Assembly (NCBI RefSeq): GCF_005404945.1
Contig: NZ_BJDG01000014.1
Span: forward strand, 1 to 64,000
Length of the DNA: 64,000 nucleotides
Direction of reading: 5' to 3'
Origin: Lactiplantibacillus pingfangensis
GTDB taxonomy: Bacteria > Bacillota > Bacilli > Lactobacillales > Lactobacillaceae
Each line of letters opens with the position of its first letter. Positions within the stretch are counted from its first letter, which is position 1. The position numbers and the translations under genes are program-made. This document shows positions 15,098 to 23,978 of the stretch, piece by piece. Under the pieces are notes generated by a model, which searched no databases, was not told the DNA's origin, and was given only the letters and a program-made list of their open reading frames with translations.

Positions 15098-15487
15098 ATG
15101 AATCACTGGACGAAAGCACAATTGACGGAGTTTGCGACGGCGGATGATATGCACGTCTCGCCATTTTACGATGATGGCAAAACTTATGGCACCCCGACTT
15201 GGATTTGGTCGGTCGTCGTGGCGGATGAGTTATACGTTCGGGCCTGGAACGGGCAACAGTCGCGTTGGTATCAATCAGCACAGCAACAACGGGCAGGACG
15301 AATTACGTTAGCCGGTCAAAAATTTGAAGTGAGTTTTAATCCCGTTATTTCTGATGATCGGTTAACGGCGGCAGTTAGTCAGGCTTATGAGAAGAAATAC
15401 GCTGGCAGCCCGTATTTACCGCCGATGTTAGCGGCAGGACCAGTCAGTGCAACGGTGCGGATAGACTTGAAAGGGAGCGTCAACTAA
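15098..15487 (+). CDS. DUF2255 family protein
   Basis: 129 residues. VRAWNGQQSRWYQSAQQQRAG and the GRI...G.KFEVSF pattern match DUF2255. The fold resembles flavin-reductase-like barrels, but the function is not known. AAAGGAG lies before the ATG. First gene of an operon, followed without a gap by an aldo/keto reductase (stop at 15487, start at 15488). Confidence 0.8.
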   Translation: MNHWTKAQLTEFATADDMHVSPFYDDGKTYGTPTWIWSVVVADELYVRAWNGQQSRWYQSAQQQRAGRITLAGQKFEVSFNPVISDDRLTAAVSQAYEKKYAGSPYLPPMLAAGPVSATVRIDLKGSVN

Positions 15488-16435
15488 ATGACTAATTTAA
15501 AACAACCACGAATTGCTTTAGGAACTTGGGCTTGGGGCGATACGCCGAATGGTCAAGTTTTCGGCAATCACTTAACAACGACAGAATTACAACCAGTTGT
15601 TGATGCCGCGATGGCAGCAGGCTTAACTTTATGGGATACGGCCTATGCCTATGGCGCCGGTGCTTCGGAAGAAAAAGTTGGTGAGTTGTTACAAGCATAT
15701 CCCCGCGAGAGTTACCAACTTTCAACGAAGTTTACACCGCAAATGGCCACCGGAGCTAGTGATCATGAAGTGGCAGATATGTTGGCCGGCAGTTTGAAAC
15801 GGCTCAAAACAGATTATATTGATCTTTATTGGATTCATAATCCAGCCGATATTGAAAAATGGACGCCACAATTAATTCCGTTAGTTCAAAGTGGTCAGAT
15901 TAAACAAATTGGGGTTTCAAATCATAATTTAGCGCAAATTAAACGGGTTAATGAGATCTTGGGTGCTGCGGATATTCAGATTTCTGCGGTTCAAAATCAC
16001 TTTAGTTTGTTATACCGGTCATCAGAAAAAGCCGGGATTATCGATTACTGTCAAGAACATGACTTGACGTTCTTTGCTTATATGGTTTTAGAGCAAGGAA
16101 TTCTAACGGGGCGTTATGATAGTAAACATCCTTTACCTGCTGGTAGTGCCCGGGCCGCTGCTTATAATGGCGTGCTCCCACAAATCTCAGCCTTAGTCGC
16201 AGCATTAACCGAGATTGGCGCGAAACAACAAGCTTCGGCCGTAGAAGTGGCAACCGCTTATGCGTTAGCCAAGGGTACGACGCCAATTATTGGCGTGACA
16301 AAGGCGAAGTATATTCCTAGTGAAGCCACTGCTTTGGCCTTGAAATTGACTTCAGCGGATATTGACCGGTTAGAAAGCTTGGCCGCCACTGCTGACGTGG
16401 ATACTAAAGGGTCGTGGGAAGCACCGATGATTTAG
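15488..16435 (+). CDS. aldo/keto reductase
   Basis: 315 residues. The motifs LWDTAYAYGAG (catalytic Asp and Tyr), STKFTP (Lys) and YWIHNP (His) are all in place. The late TPIIGVTK region binds NADP. It starts at the base after the DUF2255 stop codon, and AAAGGGAG sits upstream. One of two AKRs in this operon; the other is at 19349. Likely reduces an aldehyde or ketone intermediate handled by this operon. Confidence 0.92.
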   Translation: MTNLKQPRIALGTWAWGDTPNGQVFGNHLTTTELQPVVDAAMAAGLTLWDTAYAYGAGASEEKVGELLQAYPRESYQLSTKFTPQMATGASDHEVADMLAGSLKRLKTDYIDLYWIHNPADIEKWTPQLIPLVQSGQIKQIGVSNHNLAQIKRVNEILGAADIQISAVQNHFSLLYRSSEKAGIIDYCQEHDLTFFAYMVLEQGILTGRYDSKHPLPAGSARAAAYNGVLPQISALVAALTEIGAKQQASAVEVATAYALAKGTTPIIGVTKAKYIPSEATALALKLTSADIDRLESLAATADVDTKGSWEAPMI

Positions 16436-16465
16436 GCTAGGCAATGTGGTAAGGAGTAATTTTAA

Positions 16466-17134
16466 ATGACAAAAGTAATGATTCTTGGCGCACATGGCGC
16501 GATGGCGCAGCTGTTAACCAAACGTCTGCTAACCGAAACGGCCGATGACTTGATCTTATTTTTACGTGACGCCAAACGATTAGCCCAATTTGCTAATCAG
16601 CCACGGATCACCTTAGTTGATGGCGACGTTAAAGACACCGCCACGCTGGTTAAGGCCATGGCAGATGCGGATATTATCTATTCGAATTTAGGTGGCCGTG
16701 ACTTGGCTGACCAAATGACTCATGTGCTAGCTGCCATGCATGAAACTGGCAAGCAACGCTTGATTTACATTAGTGCGCTAGGCGCGCGTCATGAAGTTCC
16801 TGGAAAATTTGGGGACTGGAATGAACAAGCCATCGCGGCCGTTTTACCAGGTTTTCGGGCAACGAGTCAGTTAGTCGATGAGAGTGACATCAGTTATACA
16901 GAAATTCGACCAGCATGGTTGACGGATTATGATGAAGTTGATTATGAAGAAACGACCGTAGCAGAGGGCTTTCCTGGGACTGAAGTCTCACGGTTAAGCG
17001 TGGTGGATTTTGCCTTTAAAGTGATTCAGGACCCCAGTCAGGCACAAAATGCCAGTGTTGGTCTGGATAAACCGGGCACGGCCGGTGAACGGCCAAGTTG
17101 GTTATCCGAGGGGGATAGTCAAAATGATGATTGA
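16466..17134 (+). CDS. NAD(P)H-binding (NmrA-like) protein
   Basis: 222 residues. The Rossmann start VMILGAHGAMA (residues 4-14) and LVDGDVKD match the paralogs at 3869 and 25770. AAGGAG precedes the ATG. The gene ends inside the first codons of the next gene (11-bp overlap), which points to translational coupling. Function probably as a small NAD(P)H-dependent reductase; the substrate is unknown. Confidence 0.85.
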   Translation: MTKVMILGAHGAMAQLLTKRLLTETADDLILFLRDAKRLAQFANQPRITLVDGDVKDTATLVKAMADADIIYSNLGGRDLADQMTHVLAAMHETGKQRLIYISALGARHEVPGKFGDWNEQAIAAVLPGFRATSQLVDESDISYTEIRPAWLTDYDEVDYEETTVAEGFPGTEVSRLSVVDFAFKVIQDPSQAQNASVGLDKPGTAGERPSWLSEGDSQNDD

Positions 17135-18041
17135 TGTTTTTGCCCATGTGTTACCATCAAAATTTTTAGCGAAGATGCAAGCAATTGAGCCGGCAATTTT
17201 GGATCACTTTCCATATATGAAAAATCCATTGTTGACGGATTTGACACAACATTTAGCGAGTTTGCCTGCCGGCCATCAGCAAATTATCTCAGCGGTGAAT
17301 TTAAATCCAGAAGATTTTGTTGATCCCGAGCAAGCTGCACAACTCTGTCAAGCGGATAATACCGAGATTGCAACGATGGTGCAAGCAAACCGCGCAAGTT
17401 TTCCCGCGGGAGTCGCCATGTTACCGATGAATAATATTCCGGCAGCCTTGCAGTTGATTGAGACTCAAATTGTTGGTAGTCATGACTTAGTGGGGGTGCA
17501 ACTCTTTACGCAAGCTTTGGGCAAACCAATCACGGACCCAGCGTATGCGCCTATTTTTGAAAAATTGGCAGCCATCGGGGCGCCGATTTGGTTACATCCT
17601 GTTTTTGACACCGCTAAGACAGATAACAATATCACCTTTAGTTGGGAATATGAATTAACGCAAGCGATGAATGGTATTGTGGCTGCGAAGTATTTCCGTC
17701 AGTATCCGGGCTTAAAGATCATTGTCCATCATGCGGGCGCAATGGTGCCATTTTTCAGCCAACGAATTAAGTACATTCAGTCGGCGGAAAATTATGCTGA
17801 TTTCAAGAAATTCTATGTCGATACGGCTATTTTAGGCAATCCCCAAGCGCTTGACTTGGCCGTGGACTTCTTTGGCAGTGAACACGTGTTGTTTGGGACG
17901 GACTCGCCATTCGGGATTCCACCGGTGGGACCGACGGCAGTGATTGAACAGGCTGTCCAGAGGATGTCAATTACTGAGACGCAGAAACAACAGATTTTTA
18001 GTGGCAATTGGCAACGGCTAATGGCGTCACAAGCTGATTGA
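17124..18041 (+). CDS. amidohydrolase-2 family protein (decarboxylase-like), altered metal site
   Basis: 305 residues, ACMSD-type TIM-barrel hydrolase/decarboxylase. Expected metal or catalytic residues are seen in WLHPV, IVHHAGAMVPFF and GTDSPFG. The first metal motif normally reads D-x-H-x-H; here it is D4-V-F6-A-H8, so the first histidine is Phe. The ATG at 17124 follows GAGGGGGA; the longer frame overlaps the preceding gene and is unlikely. Members of this family decarboxylate or hydrolyse aromatic acids. Activity here is uncertain because of the changed metal ligand. Confidence 0.85.
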   Translation: MMIDVFAHVLPSKFLAKMQAIEPAILDHFPYMKNPLLTDLTQHLASLPAGHQQIISAVNLNPEDFVDPEQAAQLCQADNTEIATMVQANRASFPAGVAMLPMNNIPAALQLIETQIVGSHDLVGVQLFTQALGKPITDPAYAPIFEKLAAIGAPIWLHPVFDTAKTDNNITFSWEYELTQAMNGIVAAKYFRQYPGLKIIVHHAGAMVPFFSQRIKYIQSAENYADFKKFYVDTAILGNPQALDLAVDFFGSEHVLFGTDSPFGIPPVGPTAVIEQAVQRMSITETQKQQIFSGNWQRLMASQAD

Positions 18042-18057
18042 GAGGAGCTTTTTTGAC

Positions 18058-18642
18058 ATGATGACAGAACACGAAAAATTATTAGCAGGACAAGATTATG
18101 ACTACCGTGATCCCGAATTGCAAGAATTATTAGCTCGTGGTAGAAAATTAGTCGGTTTGATTAATACCACTCAAGATGTGACTGAACGGGCCACCGCAAT
18201 CAAATCACTGTTTGGCAAAACCGGTACCGGTTTAACGATTAACGGGACGTTTAGTGCCATCTATGGGCAACATATTAGCGTTGGGGACGACGTCTTTATC
18301 AATGGTAATTGTACGTTCCAAGATTCTAATCGGATTACTTTAGGTGACCGGGTCATTATTGCACCAGATACGAAGTTGTATTGTGGCGCGCATGCGTTGG
18401 ATGCGACTAAACGGTTTGGGACGCGAGCCGATGGGTCCAAATACCTCATTACTTACACAAAGCCGATTACGATTGGCAGTGATGTTTGGATTGGTGGTAA
18501 TGTCACCATTATTGGTGGGGTTCACATTGGTAATAATGTCGTGGTCGCAGCCGGTGCGGTTGTCGCTAAAGATGTGCCGGATAATACGATTGTTGGTGGT
18601 GTGCCCGCTAAAGTGATCAGACCGTTAGCGCCGCTAAGTTAA
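18058..18642 (+). CDS. maltose/galactoside O-acetyltransferase-like protein
   Basis: 194 residues with a left-handed beta-helix of hexapeptide repeats (about 60-180: INGTFSAIYG, ISVGDDVFINGN, ITIGSDVWIGGN). The N-terminal helix region EHEKLLAGQDYDYRDPEL is typical of the LacA/Maa group. The active-site histidine lies in YCGAHALD. It transfers acetyl from acetyl-CoA to a sugar or other hydroxyl compound. GAGAGGAG before the ATG. In the middle of the redox operon, so it may acetylate a toxic or intermediate compound. Confidence 0.9.
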   Translation: MMTEHEKLLAGQDYDYRDPELQELLARGRKLVGLINTTQDVTERATAIKSLFGKTGTGLTINGTFSAIYGQHISVGDDVFINGNCTFQDSNRITLGDRVIIAPDTKLYCGAHALDATKRFGTRADGSKYLITYTKPITIGSDVWIGGNVTIIGGVHIGNNVVVAAGAVVAKDVPDNTIVGGVPAKVIRPLAPLS

Positions 18643-18662
18643 TCAATAAAGGAGTCTCGATT

Positions 18663-19322
18663 ATGATTAAGCAAGCGCCATTATTTAGATTATTTAAATT
18701 GCACATTAAGGCTGAGCAACGTGCAAATTTTGTTGCGGTTGGACAACAGAATCTACTGACTTCAATTAAGCAAGAGTCCGGGACATTGGCAATGTATACT
18801 GGTCATTTGGATGATGCCGGGGTCGAGAATCGCGTGCTTGAAGTGTATCGGGATCAGGCGAGCTATGAAATCCATGCCAATTCAGCCCAATTTCAAGCCT
18901 TTAAGACAGTTGCGGGACAAGCAGTGGTTGCGCAGTCAGTGCTCGCATTGACACCAATTTTATTGTTGGAACAGGGACAGGGGTTACGTGCGGTTCAGCC
19001 AACGACCAACGTGGCTTACTTGACAGAAATGACCGCGGTATCGGACCAGCAGCTGGCACTCAAAAAAGTAGTGACCACTGAAATGAGCCATGCGATGACA
19101 ACTGAGCCGGGTTTGGTGGTGACTTATTTTGGGCAAGTTACAGATGAGCCACAGCAGTTTGTACGATTTGAGGTTTATACCAGTGCGTTGGCTTATCAGC
19201 AACGTCATCGGCATTCAAAACTTGGCGAAGCTAGCCAAGCAATTGTGAGCCAGCAACGGACGACTGAAATTAAACCCGATGTTTTTGTTACTCAAGGCCA
19301 GCTGTCATTTGAAGCCAAGTGA
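18663..19322 (+). CDS. tandem antibiotic-biosynthesis-monooxygenase-like (ABM) protein
   Basis: 219 residues made of two similar halves, about 1-100 and 120-219. Each has the ferredoxin-like ABM pattern: ...LFKLHIKAEQR, LAMYTGHLDD, VLEVYRDQASYEIH in the first, and ...TYFGQVTDEPQQFVRFEVYTS in the second. ABM proteins include quinol monooxygenases and heme-degrading enzymes. AAAGGAG precedes the ATG. Sixth of the seven operon genes. Confidence 0.8.
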   Translation: MIKQAPLFRLFKLHIKAEQRANFVAVGQQNLLTSIKQESGTLAMYTGHLDDAGVENRVLEVYRDQASYEIHANSAQFQAFKTVAGQAVVAQSVLALTPILLLEQGQGLRAVQPTTNVAYLTEMTAVSDQQLALKKVVTTEMSHAMTTEPGLVVTYFGQVTDEPQQFVRFEVYTSALAYQQRHRHSKLGEASQAIVSQQRTTEIKPDVFVTQGQLSFEAK

Positions 19323-19348
19323 CGGGGTTGACGGAAAGAAGTTTGAAA

Positions 19349-20356
19349 ATGGATTATACGAAATTTGGCAATACTGGTCTGGACGTTTCCAGACTTTGTT
19401 TAGGGACGATGGGATTTGGTAATGCCTCAACTGGGATGTTTCCTTGGGCATTGGGGGCGGAACAAAGTGAAAAAGTTATTAAACAAGCCCTTGATTTAGG
19501 AATTAATTTCTTTGATACGGCGAATATTTATTCACATGGTGATAGTGAACGTTTCGTAGGTCAGGCCTTAAAAAAGTTAGCCGATCGTGACCAAATCGTG
19601 TTAGCGACGAAGGTGTTTTTTACGCCGGAAAAAGCGCCTAATTTGGCGGGATTATCGCGGAAAGCGATTATGTCTCAGATTGATCAAAGTCTGGAACGAC
19701 TGCAAACGGATTATGTCGACTTATACATTATTCATCGTTGGGATTACAATACGCCGATTGAAGAAACCATGTCGGCGTTACACGATGTGGTTAAAGCAGG
19801 TAAGGCGCGCTATATTGGTGCCTCAGCGATGTTTGCTTGGCAATTTGAAAAAGCTCAAGCGGTTGCTAAATTACACGGCTGGACCGAATTTGTTTCCATG
19901 CAAAATCATTTGAACTTGTTGTATCGCGAAGAAGAACGAGAAATGTTACCACTTTGTCGTGATCAAAATATTGCCGTTACGCCCTATAGCCCGTTAGCTT
20001 CGGGACGGCTAACCCGTGACTGGGCGGGTGAAACGAAACGGTATGCGACGGATGCGGTTGCGCGGTCGAAATATGATGATAGCAAGAAATTGGATATGCC
20101 AATTATTAAACGCGTTGGTGAAATTGCGGCGAAGTATGGTGTTGACCGTGTGCAAGTAGCATTAGCTTGGTTGTTACAAAAGCCCGGTGTCACTGCGCCA
20201 ATTATTGGGGCAACTAAAGCGCACCATTTAACGGGCGCGGTTAAGGCACTGGATTTGACTTTGAGTCCTGAGGATATCAACTATTTGGAAGCACCATATG
20301 CCCCGCATGAACTAGTGGGACCGTTGGCGTCTGATCAAATGGATTATCAACGTTAA
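19349..20356 (+). CDS. aldo/keto reductase (YajO/IolS-like)
   Basis: 335 residues. Catalytic residues sit in FFDTANIYSHG (Asp, Tyr), LATKVF (Lys) and YIIHRWD (His); TAPIIGATK binds NADP. The GTG at 19319 overlaps the previous gene; the ATG at 19349 with GGAAAGAAG upstream is preferred. Last gene of the LysR-side operon, followed by a terminator at 20371. Substrate unknown. Confidence 0.92.
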   Translation: MDYTKFGNTGLDVSRLCLGTMGFGNASTGMFPWALGAEQSEKVIKQALDLGINFFDTANIYSHGDSERFVGQALKKLADRDQIVLATKVFFTPEKAPNLAGLSRKAIMSQIDQSLERLQTDYVDLYIIHRWDYNTPIEETMSALHDVVKAGKARYIGASAMFAWQFEKAQAVAKLHGWTEFVSMQNHLNLLYREEEREMLPLCRDQNIAVTPYSPLASGRLTRDWAGETKRYATDAVARSKYDDSKKLDMPIIKRVGEIAAKYGVDRVQVALAWLLQKPGVTAPIIGATKAHHLTGAVKALDLTLSPEDINYLEAPYAPHELVGPLASDQMDYQR

Positions 20357-20370
20357 CAAGTAGACTAAAG

Positions 20371-20397
20371 AACCGAGTGCATCAGCTCGGTTTTTTA
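20371..20397 (+). terminator. terminator of the seven-gene operon
   Basis: AACCGAG and CTCGGTT arms followed by TTTTTT. Confidence 0.85.
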
Positions 20398-20402
20398 GTT
20401 GC

Positions 20403-20891
20403 TCAATAGTTTTTGAGAAAAATCAGTGAGTCGCGATCGGGAAATGGATAAGTCACTGGTAGCGCCGCGCGCGGAATTTGTTCAAAGCCGTGCTTTTGAT
20501 AAAAATAGTGTGAACGGGTCTCTGCGGCAGGCGTATCTAAAATGAGTTGCGTTAAGCCAGTTTCCTGAGTGACATAGGTTTCCAAAGTTTCAAATAACTG
20601 ACGTCCTAAACGTTGCGGTTGACCACGATAGTTGGGATAGGTGAAAAACTTTTTCAGCACGCCAACGTTATTATTTAGATTGAGCAAGCCAATTGAGCCG
20701 ACAACTTGTTGCTGGTCGATGGCCAGCCAGAAGTTGCCGCCATTAGCTTGATAATAAGTCTCAATATCAAAAATATCGGCTTGTTCAGCTAGTTTGATGT
20801 TCAGTTGAGCTTCGGTGTTTTGGCAATACATAATCAAATCAACTAATTCAGCATTAGTTTGGGCAGACTGCGTATAAGGGACAATTTTCAT
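20403..20891 (-). CDS. GNAT family N-acetyltransferase
   Basis: 162 residues with a GCN5-like fold. VVGSIGLLNL is the central strand, and FFTYPNYRGQPQRLGRQLF holds the acetyl-CoA pyrophosphate loop (R/Q-x-x-G-x-G/A variant, here RGQPQRLG). LILDTPAAETRSHYFYQKHGF is the usual C-terminal part. AAGGAAG lies before the ATG at 20891. Single gene, convergent with the operon. Acceptor unknown. Confidence 0.88.
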   Translation of the reverse strand: MKIVPYTQSAQTNAELVDLIMYCQNTEAQLNIKLAEQADIFDIETYYQANGGNFWLAIDQQQVVGSIGLLNLNNNVGVLKKFFTYPNYRGQPQRLGRQLFETLETYVTQETGLTQLILDTPAAETRSHYFYQKHGFEQIPRAALPVTYPFPDRDSLIFLKNY

Positions 20892-20995
20892 GCTGGACAC
20901 TTCCTTTCGACTGTTTTAAGCTTAACATCGGTTTAACTAGCTTAAAAATTGATGTTAATGATGGAATCAATCGAAAATTACGATGGAGGTGCCGC

Positions 20996-21877
20996 ATGGA
21001 ACTGCAACAGTTAAGGACGTTTAGAACGATTGCGGATACGGGTAGTTATACTAAAGCCGCCCAGCTATTGGGCTATACGCAATCAACGGTATCGGCTCAA
21101 ATTAAAAATTTAGAACAAACGTTACAAGCGCCTTTATTTACCTATGAACATCGGCAGTTAAGTTTAACGATAACGGGACGTCGACTATTGCCCTTAACCA
21201 CGCAACTGTTAAGTGACTATCAAGCCATTGCGCACTTAAACGCATCAACCCAATTAAGTGGCCAGTTACGAATCGCCGCACCGGAATCTTTGACGATTTA
21301 TCAATTGCCACCGATTTTACAAGCTTTTCGGCAGGCCTATCCGCTGGTCCAACTCCAATTGACTAATGCGACTTGTCAATATAATCGGCAACAACTGATG
21401 GCAGGTGAGGCAGATATTGCCTTGATGCTCTGGCCAGAATTGCCGGCTGACCGGCTGGTGGACCATGATCTGGGTCCGGTGCCGATGAGTTGTGTGGTTA
21501 GTGGCCAAAATGAGGCCCAGTTGACCGATTTATTAACGGGCGATTTACCGTGGATTATCAATGAACCGGATTGTAGTTACCGCAATCAATTTGAAAATTA
21601 CTTATGGCAAACGCGACATCAACGGTTAGTGCCGATGGAATTATGGAGCATCGAGGCCATCAAAAAGATGGTGGTGAGTGAGGTTGGTTATACTTATTTA
21701 CCTACGCTAACGATTCAACCAGAATTGCAAGCTGGAACGCTGCGAACGGTAGCAACACCCATTGTAAATGAAATTCATGCACATCTGCTCACCCGCGCCA
21801 GCATGGCGACACAGCCATTAGTGGCAGCTTTTATCGCGATGGCTCGGGCTAACTGGCCGACGATTCCTGCCGACTAA
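20996..21877 (+). CDS. LysR family transcription regulator
   Basis: 293 residues. The helix-turn-helix lies in residues 1-60 (LRTFRTIADTGSYTKAAQLLGYTQSTVSAQI), followed by a periplasmic-binding-like effector domain. GGAGG before the ATG. Its 3' end overlaps the 3' end of the next, oppositely oriented lysR gene by 29 bp. It is divergent from the GNAT gene at 20891, which may be a target. Confidence 0.9.
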   Translation: MELQQLRTFRTIADTGSYTKAAQLLGYTQSTVSAQIKNLEQTLQAPLFTYEHRQLSLTITGRRLLPLTTQLLSDYQAIAHLNASTQLSGQLRIAAPESLTIYQLPPILQAFRQAYPLVQLQLTNATCQYNRQQLMAGEADIALMLWPELPADRLVDHDLGPVPMSCVVSGQNEAQLTDLLTGDLPWIINEPDCSYRNQFENYLWQTRHQRLVPMELWSIEAIKKMVVSEVGYTYLPTLTIQPELQAGTLRTVATPIVNEIHAHLLTRASMATQPLVAAFIAMARANWPTIPAD

Positions 21878-22586
21878 AAATCTTGTAAGGAATCTTAATG
21901 GCCGCCGTTGCTGCCAGTGGGGTTAACTGCTTGGTAGTCCCTAAATAGTTAGGCAATAAGGCGATGCCACGGCCTTGTTGTACTAGTGTCATAATGTCAT
22001 TCCAACTATCGACTTCGATGATTGAGGCAGATTTTTCAACCATCGTCAAAGTCTTTTGACGAAATGGACAGTTGGTATCACGATTGATCAAAATGGGCTG
22101 ATGCGCGACACCAAAAAGACTAGCAGTCAGCCAGCCATGCTCGATCAGCTGATAATGGTTAGCGGTAAATGGCGCATAGGTGATGACCATCTGAGCGGAA
22201 AAATCTTGGGCAGTCGCAAATTCGGTCGAACGCTTAGTTTTAAACCTATATTTGGTCAATGAATAGGCTTGCTTATAAATGACAAGATAATTGAATAACA
22301 ATTCTGAAATGAAAACGGTCGGATGGGGGACTTGTTGGGCTAAGTCTTGTTGCAACTGAGTGGTTGCTGCCAGCACTTGCTGCGCATAGGCATAAGTTCG
22401 TTTGCCAGCGTCAGTCGGGGTTAAGCCGCGATTGCTGCGAATAAATAATTTCACTTGTAACTCGTTTTCTAAAACTTTTAACCGGGCGGTAATGTTGGAT
22501 TGTGAGTAACGCAATTGGCGTGCAGTTTGATTGATTGAACGTAAGTCATACAAGTGACAATAAATTTTTAAATCTTGGGTTTGCAT
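21849..22586 (-). CDS. LysR family regulator, short
   Basis: 245 residues against the usual 290-300. The helix-turn-helix (residues 1-60: QDLKIYCHLYDLRSINQTARQLRYSQSNITARL) is intact. The effector domain is shorter and begins after VPHPTVFISELL. AGGAGATGACC lies before the ATG. It is divergent from the tautomerase gene at 22701, so it probably controls that gene. Tail-to-tail overlap of 29 bp with the other lysR gene. Confidence 0.85.
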   Translation of the reverse strand: MQTQDLKIYCHLYDLRSINQTARQLRYSQSNITARLKVLENELQVKLFIRSNRGLTPTDAGKRTYAYAQQVLAATTQLQQDLAQQVPHPTVFISELLFNYLVIYKQAYSLTKYRFKTKRSTEFATAQDFSAQMVITYAPFTANHYQLIEHGWLTASLFGVAHQPILINRDTNCPFRQKTLTMVEKSASIIEVDSWNDIMTLVQQGRGIALLPNYLGTTKQLTPLAATAAIKIPYKIFSRQESSAS

Positions 22587-22700
22587 ATGGTCATCTCCTA
22601 GCTATCACAATTAATGATAACACGTTCGCTAATTGCGCATAGGCAAACGCGCTTAGCATCTCTATACTAGGACTATAAACAAATTTAGGAGGAATGCATC

Positions 22701-23102
22701 ATGCCATATATTAATGTTCGAATCGCCGCGCCAAAATCAGCCGAAACAGCCCAACAGGTTGCTAAATTGCTCACTGATTTAGCTGTTTCAGTTTTAGGAA
22801 AACAACGAGAAGTCGTGGCCGTTGATGTGCAATTTGCGACCCCTGAAAGTTGGTTTGTGGGTGGTAAAACAGTTGCGAGCCAAGCGCTGAACACATTTTT
22901 TATTGAGGTTAAAGTGACGACTGGCACTAATGCGCGTGATGACAAGGCAAAATTTATTGTTGCGGCTTATGATGGGATGCACGCCATTCTAGGAACCGTG
23001 ACGCCAACCAGTTATATCGTGACGCAAAATGTTGATGGCGAAGATTGGGGCTTTGGCGGTCAAACGCAGGCTTATCGTTATATTGCGCCACAAGTGAAAT
23101 AG
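22701..23102 (+). CDS. tautomerase superfamily protein
   Basis: 133 residues. It starts M-P-Y-I-N-V-R-I, so Pro is the new N-terminus after Met removal and would be the catalytic base, as in 4-oxalocrotonate tautomerases. The length is about twice the 62-residue type. AGGAGG lies before the ATG. Divergent lysR gene upstream; strong terminator downstream. Substrate unknown. Confidence 0.85.
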   Translation: MPYINVRIAAPKSAETAQQVAKLLTDLAVSVLGKQREVVAVDVQFATPESWFVGGKTVASQALNTFFIEVKVTTGTNARDDKAKFIVAAYDGMHAILGTVTPTSYIVTQNVDGEDWGFGGQTQAYRYIAPQVK

Positions 23103-23121
23103 CTTGTTTTATAGATGTTTT

Positions 23122-23170
23122 AAAATAAGACCGCTGTTTGAGATTTCTTCAAACAGGCGGTCTTATTTTT
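23122..23170 (+). terminator. terminator of the tautomerase gene
   Basis: AAAATAAGACCGC..GTTTGA and TCAAAC..GCGGTCTTATTTTT arms; very long stem. Confidence 0.92.
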
Positions 23171-23303
23171 GTGTAAACGGGGTTTAACGAAATTTTCAAA
23201 GATAAAAAAATAGTTATAGTGTATACTTGTTTTTAATCATGAGTGTTTTGCAACGGTCTAGCTTGGAACTGATAAGAACAGTTTGAGAAAGAAGTGGACA
23301 GTG

Positions 23304-23789
23304 ATGTGGATTCCCTTTGTAATCGGATTGATCATCTTTTTTATTTGTATTGCCTATGCGTTGTGGCTACGATATGCAATGGCCAAGCGAGGTGTACCTT
23401 ATAAAGCCTATCGGCAAGCCTTGAAACAGGCAATGCAACAACCTGCGTATCAAAAACAAGTGCGTCACTATCATCGCGTCATTCGGTGGCTAACAGTGGG
23501 GCTATTTTTGGGCTTATGGGGGTTGGTCTACGAACAGATGACAGTTGCCAACCCAAGCTGGCTGTTTTGGTTGTTAACCATGGGAATCGTGGTGGCGATG
23601 TGGGTCGTCGAGCTTAGGTTCCTTAGACAGGAAAAACAGTTTATCGCGCAGCAGTCATTTAAAATACAGCTGCCAGGGTGGGTGAGGGTAACGAATCGGA
23701 TTGTCTTCCAAGTCTTACTACTCTCATACCTATTTATTTTGTTAGGATTGGTTCTTTTAGTTCCCAGCTTAGTTGAATTAGCCCAGTAA
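23304..23789 (+). CDS. membrane protein of unknown function
   Basis: 161 residues with four hydrophobic segments, near residues 2-25, 63-83, 88-107 and 135-158. A basic cytoplasmic loop rich in Lys/Gln/Arg lies between the first two. The frame can begin at a TTG at 23283, but the ATG at 23304 with GAAAGAAG upstream is likelier. No family recognised. Confidence 0.7.
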   Translation: MWIPFVIGLIIFFICIAYALWLRYAMAKRGVPYKAYRQALKQAMQQPAYQKQVRHYHRVIRWLTVGLFLGLWGLVYEQMTVANPSWLFWLLTMGIVVAMWVVELRFLRQEKQFIAQQSFKIQLPGWVRVTNRIVFQVLLLSYLFILLGLVLLVPSLVELAQ

Positions 23790-23834
23790 GCCATAATGTT
23801 CACAGTCAACGGAACTAAAATTTTAGCTTCAATA

Positions 23835-23868
23835 AAGGTCGCATCGAGAAATTGATAGCGACTTTTTT
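23835..23868 (+). terminator. terminator after the membrane protein gene
   Basis: AGGTCGCATC and GATAGCGACT arms followed by TTTTT. Confidence 0.7.
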
Positions 23869-23914
23869 GTTGGCTTTAAATTGCTGATAAATACAATTAT
23901 TTTCAAATTTTCCC

Positions 23915-23945
23915 TTGCCTTGAAGTAACTTCAAGGGTCTAAACT
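23915..23945 (+). promoter_or_regulatory. MerR-type promoter of the MFS operon, perfect dyad
   Basis: TTGCCT (23915-23920), 19-bp spacer, TAAACT (23940-23945). A perfect 9-1-9 palindrome CCTTGAAGT-a-ACTTCAAGG spans 23918-23936. Confidence 0.88.
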
Positions 23946-23978
23946 GCATTTATTCACTTAAAGACAAGGGGTTACAAC

